DNA of 42,421 nt from JAJZOM01 sp046703545 (GCA_046703545.1 JBJKSX010000011.1:1-42421); one strand, 5' to 3'. Shown: positions 15,773 through 24,815, numbered from the stretch's first letter. Numbers and translations are program-made. The notes: a model not told the origin generated them from the sequence alone.

Positions 15773-16492
15773 TCAGGCTGTTTGGATTTCAGGAGTAACC
15801 ATTTCTTTCTGTTTCTTTCCACTGGATTTAAGGAGTTTTAAATATGGAACCATAGCCTCCATTAGCCTATTCTCAGCTTTTCTCAAATGTTCCTCATAAG
15901 TTGACCTAGCTATTCCGAGACTGGTTGCTATTGAATCTGTGGTAACTTCTCTGGGGGAAGTGTAGTATCCGTGGTCATATGCCTTGACAAGCGCTTCCAT
16001 CTGCCTTTCAGTCAGTTTGGAGAAGAAACTTTCCACCCATATAACGGAAGGAATAGAGTCCAGGTGCACAATTCTCTTGCTCAAAAGCTGATTTTCTCCG
16101 ATCTGTGAAAGTTCTCCAAAAAATTTCTTTGTGTCTTCCTCGCTGAAACTTACGAATTTGAAATATCCCCACCCATCAAGGAAAACAGCAGGGTGAAGTT
16201 CCACCCCATTGTATCTGGATATGATGTCCCACATGTTTTGCAGAAGGTCGCATGTGCATGTCATTGTCATAACCAGGCCATCATTTGTGTGTTTGTAGCC
16301 CTCAACTTTTCTTCCAAGCCTGTCAGCATAGGCCTCCAGTTCTTCCATAAGGTCTTCATGCATTAGTGGAACATGCACCATTTCCTTGCTCCAGACGCAC
16401 CACATAGAAATTCTTGTACCGGGGTACTTGCCGGACATCTGTATGAATGGGTAGTCATATCTTATCTTGAAGGAGATTTCCCAGGCATCCAT
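15773..16492 (-). CDS. Bacterio-opsin activator (Bat)-type HTH regulator
   Basis: This 239-residue protein has a C-terminal HTH_10 domain: LTERQMEALVKAYDHGYYTSPREVTTDSIATSLGIARSTYEEHLRKAENRLM (about residues 159-211), the pattern found in Bat-type transcription regulators of archaea, followed by a short basic tail. The N-terminal 150 residues form a mixed alpha/beta region with several Cys and Trp residues (CVWSKE, TCTCDLL) that could sense a ligand or redox state. It stands alone, with about 96 bases to the next gene downstream. Targets are not evident. Confidence 0.85.
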   Translation of the reverse strand: MDAWEISFKIRYDYPFIQMSGKYPGTRISMWCVWSKEMVHVPLMHEDLMEELEAYADRLGRKVEGYKHTNDGLVMTMTCTCDLLQNMWDIISRYNGVELHPAVFLDGWGYFKFVSFSEEDTKKFFGELSQIGENQLLSKRIVHLDSIPSVIWVESFFSKLTERQMEALVKAYDHGYYTSPREVTTDSIATSLGIARSTYEEHLRKAENRLMEAMVPYLKLLKSSGKKQKEMVTPEIQTA

Positions 16493-16603
16493 GTTGACCT
16501 AGTTGCATCTGGGTATTAAGTTATTCCACCGCCATATGGCGGCTTCAAATGAAGGTAAAATTGTGTTCTGCTTGAACGGGATGTAAGATTAGAGGTGCAA
16601 GAA

Positions 16604-16843
16604 ATGTATGAATATGAAATAAGGAACGGAGTCAAAGCAACTGACATCCCTCAGAACTATGGAATTAGCAGGGGAGTCTCCTCATACCTGAGAGATGAGT
16701 TTGGAAGGCCGGAATACAAGGAAATAATTCGCGTGTCAATGCGTACTGGAAAGTTTGGAAAAAGTAAGAGGATCAGGAGAATCAAAAATGGGGAAAAAAT
16801 GGAACTCTCTTTCCAGAGGCGTCCCATCACAAATGAACAGTGA
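16604..16843 (+). CDS. Small basic hypothetical protein, 79 residues
   Basis: This ORF fills the 16493-16855 gap. A Shine-Dalgarno-like GAGGTG (16592-16597) lies six bases before the ATG at 16604, which decides the start over the GTG at 16595. The protein is strongly basic in its second half (KFGKSKRIRRIKN) with a short helix-turn-like middle (ATDIPQNYGISRGVSSYL), so nucleic acid binding is possible. It ends 12 bases before the convergent radical SAM gene. I do not recognise the family. It might be a fragment of a larger mobile-element protein. Confidence 0.45.
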   Translation: MYEYEIRNGVKATDIPQNYGISRGVSSYLRDEFGRPEYKEIIRVSMRTGKFGKSKRIRRIKNGEKMELSFQRRPITNEQ

Positions 16844-16855
16844 ACTTTCCCCAAT

Positions 16856-17962
16856 TCAGGAAATAGAGGGATGCTGGGGCTCCATTGTAGTTGAAGGCTG
16901 CCGGTTGAACAGGTTTCTGCCCTCTCCGGCCAGCCCATATATTTGCCTTGGCAGCAAGTTGTAAGTGTAGGAATATCCCCTTACGCAAGTGCGGATGCAC
17001 TGGTTGCAGGTTTCTGACTCTTTCACATATTCCAGGAACAATTTTGAGTTGAAATAGTCCTTGAAACTCCCTTTCTTAAGGTCATAGTGGAAATTGTATT
17101 TGCAGCTGTAGATGCCCTTGTCTGGTGTCACGTATACGAACATCTTTGGAAAATGGCATTTCCAGCTTTTCCCTGAAACAAAATCATCCAGCACGATCTG
17201 CGTTTCCATCAAAGGGTATCCTCCTTTCTTCAGATCAAGTAGAACACGGTAGAATTCCTGCAGTTTTTCCGGTGGAAGCCCAATGTCAAAGTTAGGGGTG
17301 TTTTCGTCGGTGGTCAATCCAAAGTCCAGGGTCTGTTCTATTGAATTATAGGAAATTCCAATTCCCAGTTCTCTCGCAAGTTCCGCCATTGGATAAATTG
17401 TGTCAAAGTTCAGTCTGCTCACAGTTGTGACCAGGGCTAGTTTTGTCTTACCAATGCTCTTGGCCGCCTCAATCCCGTCCATGACTTCCCTGAAAGTTCC
17501 AGCTCTTCCCCTTATTATGTCGTCATAATCATTGTGGTAGTCCACAGATACAAAGGCAAAATCCAAATTTTCAAGTTCCGCGGCTTTCTGTGCAAGGAGC
17601 GAGCCGTTCGTGTTCATTACTGTGACAAAACCCTTCTTTTTTGCGTAATCGGTTATTTCTCCTATATCCTTCCTGATGAGGGGCTCTCCTCCAAACATAT
17701 AGTAACCTCTCATTCCGGCTTCATAAGCTTCATCCAGAAGTCTGAAAACTTCATCGGTGTTCAAATCGTCCTTCATTCGGTAAGTGTTTTTCCAGTATGT
17801 GCAACTCTGGCACCTTGAGTTGCATCCGTAAGTCATTGCGTGTGCAAGGAAGAAAGGTCTGTGTGTGAATAACCTGGATTTCAGCATTGATCCCACTATG
17901 CTTGCATATCTGTTCCAGTCAGAGGGATATGGGGCATCCTGTTGAATATGTCCCGAAATCAT
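16856..17962 (-). CDS. Radical SAM protein with a cysteine-rich (SPASM-like) C-terminus
   Basis: The 4Fe-4S-binding motif CNSRCQSC (C47, C51, C54) defines the radical SAM superfamily, supported by YMFGGEPLIR (the GGEP SAM-binding motif, about residues 92-101). The C-terminal region carries further cysteines in KCHFPK, YSCKYN and CNQCIRTC, enough to hold one or two auxiliary iron-sulfur clusters, as in SPASM or Twitch enzymes. Such enzymes modify peptides, lipids or cofactors. The length of 368 residues fits. It is single, with no obvious peptide substrate gene on the same strand. The reaction is unknown. Confidence 0.85.
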   Translation of the reverse strand: MISGHIQQDAPYPSDWNRYASIVGSMLKSRLFTHRPFFLAHAMTYGCNSRCQSCTYWKNTYRMKDDLNTDEVFRLLDEAYEAGMRGYYMFGGEPLIRKDIGEITDYAKKKGFVTVMNTNGSLLAQKAAELENLDFAFVSVDYHNDYDDIIRGRAGTFREVMDGIEAAKSIGKTKLALVTTVSRLNFDTIYPMAELARELGIGISYNSIEQTLDFGLTTDENTPNFDIGLPPEKLQEFYRVLLDLKKGGYPLMETQIVLDDFVSGKSWKCHFPKMFVYVTPDKGIYSCKYNFHYDLKKGSFKDYFNSKLFLEYVKESETCNQCIRTCVRGYSYTYNLLPRQIYGLAGEGRNLFNRQPSTTMEPQHPSIS

Positions 17963-18074
17963 GTCTATCCCTTAATTATGAAACTTTCATTATATTATCT
18001 TGATACCTAAAGAGTTTGCAAATACATTAATAATCCAAATCAAAAACCATCCATTTCACTATTCGATGGACAAC

Positions 18075-18899
18075 TCAAAAATTAGTTACAATCACTTCCT
18101 TGATCTCTCCCCTTCCATCCGCTCTGGAATTAATGAAACGCCGGGCTCCGATTATGCGGCAGTTGAAGCCCTTGTAAAGCTCAAGTATCCGGGGAGTTGC
18201 AGAATTGCTCAGTACCAGTGAAACACCCCTTTCATCCAGTTCAATGAAGAGGCCTGCAAGCCTTTCCTGTTCCTTGTGGCCGAAACCGCCAGGGTGATAT
18301 TGTGTGAACCCGGAGGTGGAGGAAACCGGATCATAGGGCGGATCCAGATACGCAAGATCTCCAGGGCCGGCATCCTCTAGTGCAGCCTCAAAATCAGCAT
18401 TTCTTATTTCTGTTTCCTTCAGGCTTTCCCATAGTTCAAATATTCTCTTCCTGTCCGGCATTCCGGGGTTCACATACTTCCCGAAGGGAACGTTGAACTC
18501 TCCCCTGGAATTGACCCTGAAGAGGCCATTGTAACAGTGCCGGTTCAGGTAAATGAGAAGTGCTGCCCTGTGTTCAGGCCCACTATTTGGGGGTACAGTA
18601 TTGAAAGCTCTTCTCGCTTCATAGTAGTCTTCTGCCACATTCTTGTATTTCAGGCTTTCCAGCTCACTGCACAATGATTCAGGTGAGTCCTGGACCACCC
18701 TGTACAGATTGCAGAGTTCTCTGTTGGTGTCCGCAATCACAGACTTTCCTATTTTTCTAGCTTCCCTGAGTGCAAAGAATAATGCGCCCCCTCCAAAAAA
18801 GGGCTCATAATATGTGCCGGAAAAACTTGGGACAAGCTTCGTGAGCTCGCCAAGGAGCTGCCTCTTGCCTCCCGCCCATTTCATCAGGGGTGTTGCCAT
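18075..18899 (-). CDS. dam: Dam-family DNA adenine N6-methyltransferase
   Basis: Residues 1-14 give KWAGGKRQLL and residues 32-38 EPFFGGG, the SAM-binding motifs of class D12 methylases. The catalytic DPPY is at 186-189. The length of 274 residues is typical for Dam or M.DpnII enzymes, whose target is usually GATC. No restriction endonuclease is adjacent: the neighbours are a radical SAM gene and a membrane protein. It may therefore be a solitary methylase used for marking DNA, or its nuclease partner may lie elsewhere. The specificity cannot be read from the sequence alone. Confidence 0.92.
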   Translation of the reverse strand: MATPLMKWAGGKRQLLGELTKLVPSFSGTYYEPFFGGGALFFALREARKIGKSVIADTNRELCNLYRVVQDSPESLCSELESLKYKNVAEDYYEARRAFNTVPPNSGPEHRAALLIYLNRHCYNGLFRVNSRGEFNVPFGKYVNPGMPDRKRIFELWESLKETEIRNADFEAALEDAGPGDLAYLDPPYDPVSSTSGFTQYHPGGFGHKEQERLAGLFIELDERGVSLVLSNSATPRILELYKGFNCRIIGARRFINSRADGRGEIKEVIVTNF

Positions 18900-18956
18900 C
18901 TGTTTTCCATGATATGGCGTCCAGTTATATCCGTTGCCTTTCCCTTTCCAGGAGTA

Positions 18957-19490
18957 TCATTTAATGTACCTTGGCAGCCCGCTCTTCCTGGGGTCAACAC
19001 TGTAGTTGAACCGGGCAAGAAGAATGAGCAAGAGGAACAAAAGTGTGAGAATGAGCGGCAAATAGCCGGGAGGCACAAATGGAATTATGTATACTGTAGA
19101 AGGTGCCGGCGTCCAGTTCAACCTCACAAAATACATCCATGAGATGAGGTCAGCAGAGCAGAGCATAACGATGCAGAATGCCAGGGGCAGCACAATGTTT
19201 CCCCTTCTGCTGTAAGTTATGCCATAGGCGATCAGTGTGAGTCCTGCAAACATGGCCACAGAGCAGATGCCGTCGAAAAAGTTCAATGAACTCATTCCGG
19301 ACCATCCCAGGTAAACCCCAACCGAATAGGCAATGGATTGAATCAAGACGCCCAAGAAAAGCAGAACTAAGCCAGGAAACATGAGGCTGTCCATTCTCCT
19401 GGCATGAGCTAGCATGCTTGCATTGAGTCCCTCCACCATTCCACAAATCACCTCATTGGCATGTCCATACGGAAGCCACTGGATTCTCAT
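18957..19490 (-). CDS. Small integral membrane protein, unknown family
   Basis: The 177-residue product shows four clear hydrophobic segments (about residues 38-58, 70-95, 102-122 and 143-164), with a short basic tail ending in RYIK. I recognise no catalytic or transport motif. The start is uncertain; in-frame ATG codons at 19490, 19439 and 19415 all keep the membrane segments. It precedes the Dam-type gene on the same strand with a 57-base gap, which may or may not mean a shared transcript. Confidence 0.65.
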   Translation of the reverse strand: MRIQWLPYGHANEVICGMVEGLNASMLAHARRMDSLMFPGLVLLFLGVLIQSIAYSVGVYLGWSGMSSLNFFDGICSVAMFAGLTLIAYGITYSRRGNIVLPLAFCIVMLCSADLISWMYFVRLNWTPAPSTVYIIPFVPPGYLPLILTLLFLLLILLARFNYSVDPRKSGLPRYIK

Positions 19491-19585
19491 ACGTGCAATT
19501 AAGAGAAAAACTTGATCTCTAGCATATGCTTCAACTTATATTCGCACATCTTAGAACGGGCTTTTAAAGAGTCGACGCATGACGA

Positions 19586-19840
19586 ATGAACATGAACAAG
19601 ACGGCAAGGACTCTTCTATCCATATACGGCTGGTACGGCACAGCAGCAATCCTGGCAGGATATTTTCTGGTCAGTTTCGGGCTTGCCAGAGACCTGATCA
19701 TTTACCAGCTGCTCAACCTTACAGGATCCACTGCCCTTGCAATAATCGGGGTTCTGAAGAAAGCATGGCAACCAGCAGTTCTTGAAATAGTGTGGGCTGC
19801 CATAGCATTCTCCGGCCTGTTATGGTTACTGATCAGGTGA
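19586..19840 (+). CDS. CBU_0592-type small membrane protein
   Basis: This 84-residue protein with three hydrophobic helices matches the pattern of the CBU_0592 family: an aromatic-rich first helix (SIYGWYGTAAILAGYFLVS), the middle LIIYQLLNLTGSTAL, and the last helix beginning VLEIVWAAIA. The role of the family is unknown; members are found in many bacteria and archaea. An ATG at 19592 is an equally good start. It ends two bases before the stop of the convergent methyltransferase gene. Confidence 0.75.
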   Translation: MNMNKTARTLLSIYGWYGTAAILAGYFLVSFGLARDLIIYQLLNLTGSTALAIIGVLKKAWQPAVLEIVWAAIAFSGLLWLLIR

Positions 19841-19841
19841 C

Positions 19842-20612
19842 TCACTTCAGTGCAACCAGGACACGGTTGTCAAGATCCTGCCATCCAACGCCTACAGTGT
19901 GGAAACCAGCATCCTGCAGAAACGATACGTGTTTTTCCAGTGGTATGTTCTGGCTGTGGTTGTCTGAGTTGGGATACCTTGTTTTCCTTTCTTTCAGCAA
20001 TTCCCTTAGTTCACTGTGTGATTCAAGTTCCTTCCACCAGTCGGTCCAGTTGAGTGCTTCACCGGTTGAGAATTTTCCATCTTCAAAGGAGTGCCTTGAT
20101 TCCGTGAATAGGTCCTTCAGCCTCTGGGGTTCCGAGTCAGGGTATATATGGTCACCGTTAAGGAATACTCCTCCATCGCCCAGCAGTGAAAAGATGTCAG
20201 CATACACTTTTCTCAAAGCTTCCTGGGGGAGCCAGTGAAGTGCGGTTGTGCTCATGACGGCATTGAAATTGCTGCGCGGAAGCCTTTGTGTCCAGTTTTC
20301 AGAAGCAAGGTCTGCTTCAACAAACTCCACTCTTGAATGGTCGTAAAGTGACGTGTTTCGGGCAAACCTCAGCAGGACTGGATCGTAATCGACCCCAACA
20401 GACTTTCCCTCTGGAAATCTCCCTAGAAAGCGCCCGCTGAGGGAACCTGGGCCGCATGCAATGTCAAGTATGAGCGGCTTATCTCCGCAGACCTGCTCCA
20501 CCATTTCGAACATGAATTCGAATCTCGCTTCACGGTTCTTTATGTGGGCATTCTGCTGCAGTTCCCAGCTTCTTATCCGTGAGTCATAATCAAAATCTTC
20601 CCCATCGCTCAT
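19842..20612 (-). CDS. Class I SAM-dependent methyltransferase
   Basis: Motif I reads LDIACGPGSLSGRFL, followed by VGVDYDPVLLRFAR (motif II acidic residue) and AVMSTTALHWLP (motif IV). This resembles the trans-aconitate or ubiquinone-type small-molecule methyltransferases. At 256 residues it has a C-terminal helical extension that may bind the acceptor. It lies 29 bases downstream of a second methyltransferase gene on the same strand, so the two are likely co-transcribed. The acceptor is unknown; neighbours give no clear pathway. Confidence 0.85.
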   Translation of the reverse strand: MSDGEDFDYDSRIRSWELQQNAHIKNREARFEFMFEMVEQVCGDKPLILDIACGPGSLSGRFLGRFPEGKSVGVDYDPVLLRFARNTSLYDHSRVEFVEADLASENWTQRLPRSNFNAVMSTTALHWLPQEALRKVYADIFSLLGDGGVFLNGDHIYPDSEPQRLKDLFTESRHSFEDGKFSTGEALNWTDWWKELESHSELRELLKERKTRYPNSDNHSQNIPLEKHVSFLQDAGFHTVGVGWQDLDNRVLVALK

Positions 20613-20641
20613 TGAAACCAGAAAACGTCCAGCAATAAAAC

Positions 20642-21259
20642 CTATGCTTTATTTTCGGAAGGAGGCTTGAACATCAGACACACAAATTCCCCTGACTCGA
20701 GAACTTCAAAGTCAGCAACCTTTCCAAGCCTATCCAAGTCCTCTCTTGAAATTGCATGTGATTTTGCAGCCTTCTTGTATCCCTGAACCAGGTAATCCCC
20801 ATATTCGAAGACCATAAATCTACCGTCAGGCTCCAGGTGTTTCAGTATATTGCCAATGGATTCCTCCTGGTTCTGCCAGTGGTGGAATGAAAGAGAAGAA
20901 TAAATGACGTCAAACTTTTCTGTGAAGGGAATCTTCCTGCTGCTTCCCAGTGCCAGTCTGGCCCTACCATCGCCAATATATTTTCGGAGCTTCCTTGATG
21001 CAACCCTGAACATATGGGGCGAAGGCTCAACACCGAAAACCTTTGCTTCCTCATTAACCTGAAGTATTCTCTTCAGTGCCTGTCCAGTGCCGAAGCCCAC
21101 ATCCAGTATTTTTGATGGCTTTCTTGCAAGCACCCCTTCAACCACAAACTGGTAGAATTTCTTCATGGGCCCGATTCCGGAAAACAGGTTGTAGCAATGA
21201 GAGGTAAAGAAGCCGAATCTCTCCTCATTTGGGAGATAAAATTCTTCATCAGAAGCCAT
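20642..21259 (-). CDS. Class I SAM-dependent methyltransferase
   Basis: Motif I, ILDVGFGTGQALKRIL, and VFGVEPSPHMFRVA identify the SAM-binding Rossmann fold. IYSSLSFHHWQNQEESIGNI and DGRFMVFEYGD follow at the expected spacing. The length is 205 residues, close to the minimal fold. The GF-GTG motif and the HHW segment are like methyltransferases of the UbiE/ArsM-type group. It is the first of two methyltransferase genes in tandem with a 29-base gap. The acceptor is unknown. Confidence 0.83.
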   Translation of the reverse strand: MASDEEFYLPNEERFGFFTSHCYNLFSGIGPMKKFYQFVVEGVLARKPSKILDVGFGTGQALKRILQVNEEAKVFGVEPSPHMFRVASRKLRKYIGDGRARLALGSSRKIPFTEKFDVIYSSLSFHHWQNQEESIGNILKHLEPDGRFMVFEYGDYLVQGYKKAAKSHAISREDLDRLGKVADFEVLESGEFVCLMFKPPSENKA

Positions 21260-21491
21260 GGGTTTCCTGGCTTCAATTCTGTATGCTTTATAAAGTTGAC
21301 TTCATGCCAGTGTCTTACTGATTTGGCTTTCATTACGACAAGGAGATGCAAGATGGGTTTGTATGGATAAAACATCTAGATTTGGAGCTTGGCCGTTATG
21401 CACCATAAACCCTTATTAGACGTGGTTTGCGGGATTTATTGCAGTCAGTACTAAAAAAATGTTAAATATCGTTCAGTAGTAGTACCTGCAC
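21260..21491 (+). promoter_or_regulatory. Upstream region and promoter of the thermopsin gene
   Basis: This 232-base gap holds no convincing gene. TTAAATAT (21460-21467) lies about 25-30 bases before the ATG at 21492 and fits an archaeal TATA box for a nearly leaderless mRNA. The A-run just before it (AAAAAAA, near 21451-21457) could serve as the purine-rich factor B element. Confidence 0.5.
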
Positions 21492-23852
21492 ATGGCAAAT
21501 CGAAAATATATGACAATATTAGTAGTCCTTGTCGCTGTTGCCATGGTGCTGTCTTCCGCAGCTTTCTTATTCCCGGGCGGAAGCCAGACGGCCACCAACA
21601 GCGCACATGGAAATAATGCAACAGCCAATGCCGTAACCCAGGGGGCTGTCAACCTTGGCAGCAGTGCATCCCAGAAGGGAGCAAGTGTACTCAACACCCT
21701 GCATTCCAAAGGAATTCCAAACAAGGATATCTACCTGCCAAACTTCAATGCAGTCCCGCAGAAGGTGGGCAACCTTGTTGATGGTCCGAGCTACACTACA
21801 GCGCCCGCGCCAATGGGCATTGGAACATATGGGTTCTCAAACAACAGTGGCGTCATAACTAGAAACAACATCAGCACAAACAGCTTTGAGGGTTCAGTCA
21901 CATTCCAGAACTTCAGCACATTCTCAGCTCTCAACGATGCCCCAAACAGTGTGACAATCCAGCTGAATGACATACTGAACAATGTGACCCTTTTCGGCCA
22001 GACAAACTACACTTTCTGGAACCAGAACGTTCTGTTCTATTCAGCAAGGCTCAATCAGATCCAGTTCCTTGACAACATATGGAATTTCTCCAGCCCGGCA
22101 TTCTACATGAGCCCCAATGTCTTCAGTTCGTATGGCGGAAACCTGGTTGCACCCGAATTCTATTACACCGTGGGACCTGCTTTCAGCATCACGTTCCCGT
22201 TCACCGTGAACCTTTACACCAACACTACCACAATGAACGGGGACAACACAGTGTTCTTTAACTATTCAGTGTCTGATTCGTCAGGTTCAGTTTCTGGCTC
22301 TTACGATATGGTCCAGTTCAATTCAACATATGGACAGCCAGCTGGGTATTCGGCTCCGCCAGCCAACTATCTTGTGACCTCCTACAATCTCACTCCGGAC
22401 GGGTTCATCCCATACGATGCTGAGATAATGATCGGCGGTCCAGGTGGAGGAAGCACAGCTCTGATCAATGACATAAATGCAACAATGACGCTGAAGTACA
22501 ATAATGGCGGAAATTACGCAAATGTGCCCAATGCCTGGAATGTTGGCTCAGAAACCGGTGAAACTTCAACGGGAGCGGCAGTCACATGGACACCCAATGG
22601 AGTTGCGCATCTCAGCGCAGGACCATCCTTTGTTTATGGAATGTGGAATGTTTCCCAGACCAATACCTTTGAGCACTTCTCAGGACAGGTGAACCCGCCC
22701 AACTCGTTCATGTTTGCGAGCCCAAGTTCCAGCTTCGATGCTTCGCTTTCAACGTGGACCCCTATCTCACAGACTGGTGGGTACTCATTCAGCCTGCCTT
22801 CCGGAATGCCAATTAGCGTCTCCGTACTTATGGCAGACCACACACCGGTTGCTTCTGCAATGCTGACATCAGGGACACCACAGACCTTCAATCTGCCCTT
22901 CAACTACCATGCTGGCGTCTACACGCCTCTGTATGCATACAGCAACTCTCAGCTCCAGTATATCTCTTTCTGGGGCACTGGAACATCGCACAACCCATAC
23001 AGGCTATACAACAATCCGTCTCCAAATGGGATGTTGAGCCCGCTGTTCAGCACTTTCAATGACTACCTGTTCCCGCAGTTCAACGGAGTTTTGCTGCATG
23101 GGACATCAGCACACGTGGTTATCAGCCATATGCCCAGCATGGCAGTGCAGTATAACCCGAACCAGCTGTTCATTCTGAACTACTATGGAATTGGCTACAC
23201 TACAAACCAGCTTGGATATGTCCTCTATGATGCGCAGAATGTGGTCGTGACGCAGAATACAATAAGTGGATGGTTCTCAAACTTCCTGACCGAGTTCCCT
23301 GTTGCAAACCTGCTCCTCTGGAACTCTCAGAACAACGTGATTTCGAACAATTACTTCAAAACCATGGACAGTTCCCTCATGATATACAACACACAGACTC
23401 AGAAGGGGCACAATCTTGTCTATGGAAACCAGTTCTTCCAGGATCAGAACCTTAATCTGACCAGGTACGCAGGAATTGCAGTGTCAACAACATTCGGGAC
23501 GTCTCCCTATGGGCCAGTGGCAATGACCATATACAGCTCTGGGAACACCATAACAGGCAACTCTGTTGTTGTCCTGAATACGGCTATAAGTCCCTTCTAC
23601 AGCATATATTCCGGATATGGGGCAACATACAAGAACAACTGGAATGGAAACTTCTGGTGGAACTACACTCCCCCGGTAAGAGGGCACGGACATTATGGCT
23701 TTGACCACGGATTCTGGGACGACAGCCACGGAAGCACTCTCTACAACAATACGGGACAGATTTCCTACGGTGGAGACCACAACCCGATCTCCTTCCCGGG
23801 CTACAACCCATCTTTCCTGGAACAGTATGTAACGAACGTTTACTACAACTAA
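21492..23852 (+). CDS. Thermopsin-type acid protease (peptidase family A5), secreted, with beta-helix-like tail
   Basis: This 786-residue exported protein starts with a signal/anchor helix (about residues 7-28, MTILVVLVAVAMVLSSAAF). The thermopsin-family entry segment PAPMGIGTYGFS is near residue 105. The body is very rich in Asn, Ser, Thr, Tyr and Phe, and N-glycosylation sequons are frequent, as expected for a protein exposed to hot acid. From about residue 600, repeated NxVxxNxxxG-like units (NVVVTQNTISG, NVISNNYF, NTITGNSVV) suggest a right-handed beta-helix after the protease domain. It likely degrades peptides outside the cell. There is no C-terminal membrane helix. It is single, with its own promoter and terminator. 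Confidence 0.88.
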   Translation: MANRKYMTILVVLVAVAMVLSSAAFLFPGGSQTATNSAHGNNATANAVTQGAVNLGSSASQKGASVLNTLHSKGIPNKDIYLPNFNAVPQKVGNLVDGPSYTTAPAPMGIGTYGFSNNSGVITRNNISTNSFEGSVTFQNFSTFSALNDAPNSVTIQLNDILNNVTLFGQTNYTFWNQNVLFYSARLNQIQFLDNIWNFSSPAFYMSPNVFSSYGGNLVAPEFYYTVGPAFSITFPFTVNLYTNTTTMNGDNTVFFNYSVSDSSGSVSGSYDMVQFNSTYGQPAGYSAPPANYLVTSYNLTPDGFIPYDAEIMIGGPGGGSTALINDINATMTLKYNNGGNYANVPNAWNVGSETGETSTGAAVTWTPNGVAHLSAGPSFVYGMWNVSQTNTFEHFSGQVNPPNSFMFASPSSSFDASLSTWTPISQTGGYSFSLPSGMPISVSVLMADHTPVASAMLTSGTPQTFNLPFNYHAGVYTPLYAYSNSQLQYISFWGTGTSHNPYRLYNNPSPNGMLSPLFSTFNDYLFPQFNGVLLHGTSAHVVISHMPSMAVQYNPNQLFILNYYGIGYTTNQLGYVLYDAQNVVVTQNTISGWFSNFLTEFPVANLLLWNSQNNVISNNYFKTMDSSLMIYNTQTQKGHNLVYGNQFFQDQNLNLTRYAGIAVSTTFGTSPYGPVAMTIYSSGNTITGNSVVVLNTAISPFYSIYSGYGATYKNNWNGNFWWNYTPPVRGHGHYGFDHGFWDDSHGSTLYNNTGQISYGGDHNPISFPGYNPSFLEQYVTNVYYN

Positions 23853-23897
23853 ATTTTTAACCAATCTTTATTTTTTATTTTTGAACTTTTTTTCTGC
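23853..23897 (+). terminator. T-rich transcription terminator after thermopsin gene
   Basis: Directly after the stop codon come several T-runs (TTTTT at 23854-23858, then TTTATTTTTTATTTTT and a run of seven T) without a strong hairpin. This is the typical oligo-T archaeal terminator. It separates the protease gene from the vWA gene. Confidence 0.65.
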
Positions 23898-23937
23898 CAT
23901 GACTCGAATGCAAATGTTCCCATGATTGTACCTAAAG

Positions 23938-23947
23938 GTTTTTAACT
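23938..23947 (+). promoter_or_regulatory. TATA box of the vWA-PP2C operon
   Basis: GGTTTTTAAC lies about 25 bases before the ATG at 23967, the spacing of a leaderless archaeal promoter. It follows the terminator of the thermopsin gene, so the signalling operon has its own start. Confidence 0.45.
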
Positions 23948-23966
23948 GAATCCTGTTCGTCTGACT

Positions 23967-24812
23967 ATGACCTACAATGCTGAAATCAGCAGAAGAAACC
24001 CGGGACTGTTCATTTTCCTGATAGATCAGTCCAGATCAATGAGCCATAAGCTGGGAGGAACTTTGAGATCGAAATCCCAGGAGGCCGCAGACGCAATCAA
24101 CAGGCAGATTTACGAACTTATCTACAGATGCACAAAAAGTGATGGCGTTAGGGATTACTTCGACATAGGGATTATTGGATATGGGACAGAAGCAAATACA
24201 GCAAGGTCCCTGATCAGGGATGGCAATCTGGTTCCCATATCAAACCTGGCAGAGAATCCGTTAAGGATGGAGAAAAGGAAGGAAACCATAACGGATCCAG
24301 AAGGAAATGACGTTGAGAGTGAGTTCGAATTCCCCGTCTGGTTTGAGCCAGTTGCAAATTCAAACACCCCCATGGTGCAGGCCCTGAAGCTTGCCCAGGA
24401 CTGGATTGAAGACTGGATAGCAGAGCATCCTGATTCTTACCCGCCGGTTGTGATCAATATTTCGGATGGTGCCGCCACAGATGGAGACCCCTTGGAGGTT
24501 GCAAGGGACATAATGAACCTGTCGACCGGCGATGGCAACGTCCTCGTGTGGAACTGCCACCTTTCATCCGTCAAGGACGAAAAGCCACTGACCTTCCCAC
24601 CAGACACAGGAATACTGCCCGCTAACGACAAGTTTGCCGAGCAGCTCTTTGAGATGTCCAGCATATTGCCCGAGGGATTCATGGCGCTGGCCCAGGAAGT
24701 GGCAATGGAAGTTTCGGAGAATTCCAGGGCGTATGTATTCAACGCAGGGCTCGACGAGCTGATGGAGCTTCTTGACATAGGAACAAGGGCACCCACCCAG
24801 AACCTGCAGTGA
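23967..24812 (+). CDS. von Willebrand factor A (vWA) domain protein, TerY-like
   Basis: A single vWA domain spans most of this 281-residue protein. The metal-ion-dependent adhesion site is visible as DQSRS (D20, S22, S24), a Thr in NSNTPMVQA (about residue 133), and an Asp in ISDGAATDGDP (about 163-173). TerY-type vWA proteins bind partners through this metal site. Here the gene is three bases ahead of a PP2C phosphatase gene and close to a Ser/Thr kinase gene, the set known as the TerY-P triad in bacteria. The likely role is a scaffold or adaptor whose partners are reversibly phosphorylated. No signal peptide is seen, so it should be cytoplasmic. Confidence 0.88.
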   Translation: MTYNAEISRRNPGLFIFLIDQSRSMSHKLGGTLRSKSQEAADAINRQIYELIYRCTKSDGVRDYFDIGIIGYGTEANTARSLIRDGNLVPISNLAENPLRMEKRKETITDPEGNDVESEFEFPVWFEPVANSNTPMVQALKLAQDWIEDWIAEHPDSYPPVVINISDGAATDGDPLEVARDIMNLSTGDGNVLVWNCHLSSVKDEKPLTFPPDTGILPANDKFAEQLFEMSSILPEGFMALAQEVAMEVSENSRAYVFNAGLDELMELLDIGTRAPTQNLQ

Positions 24813-24815
24813 ATT

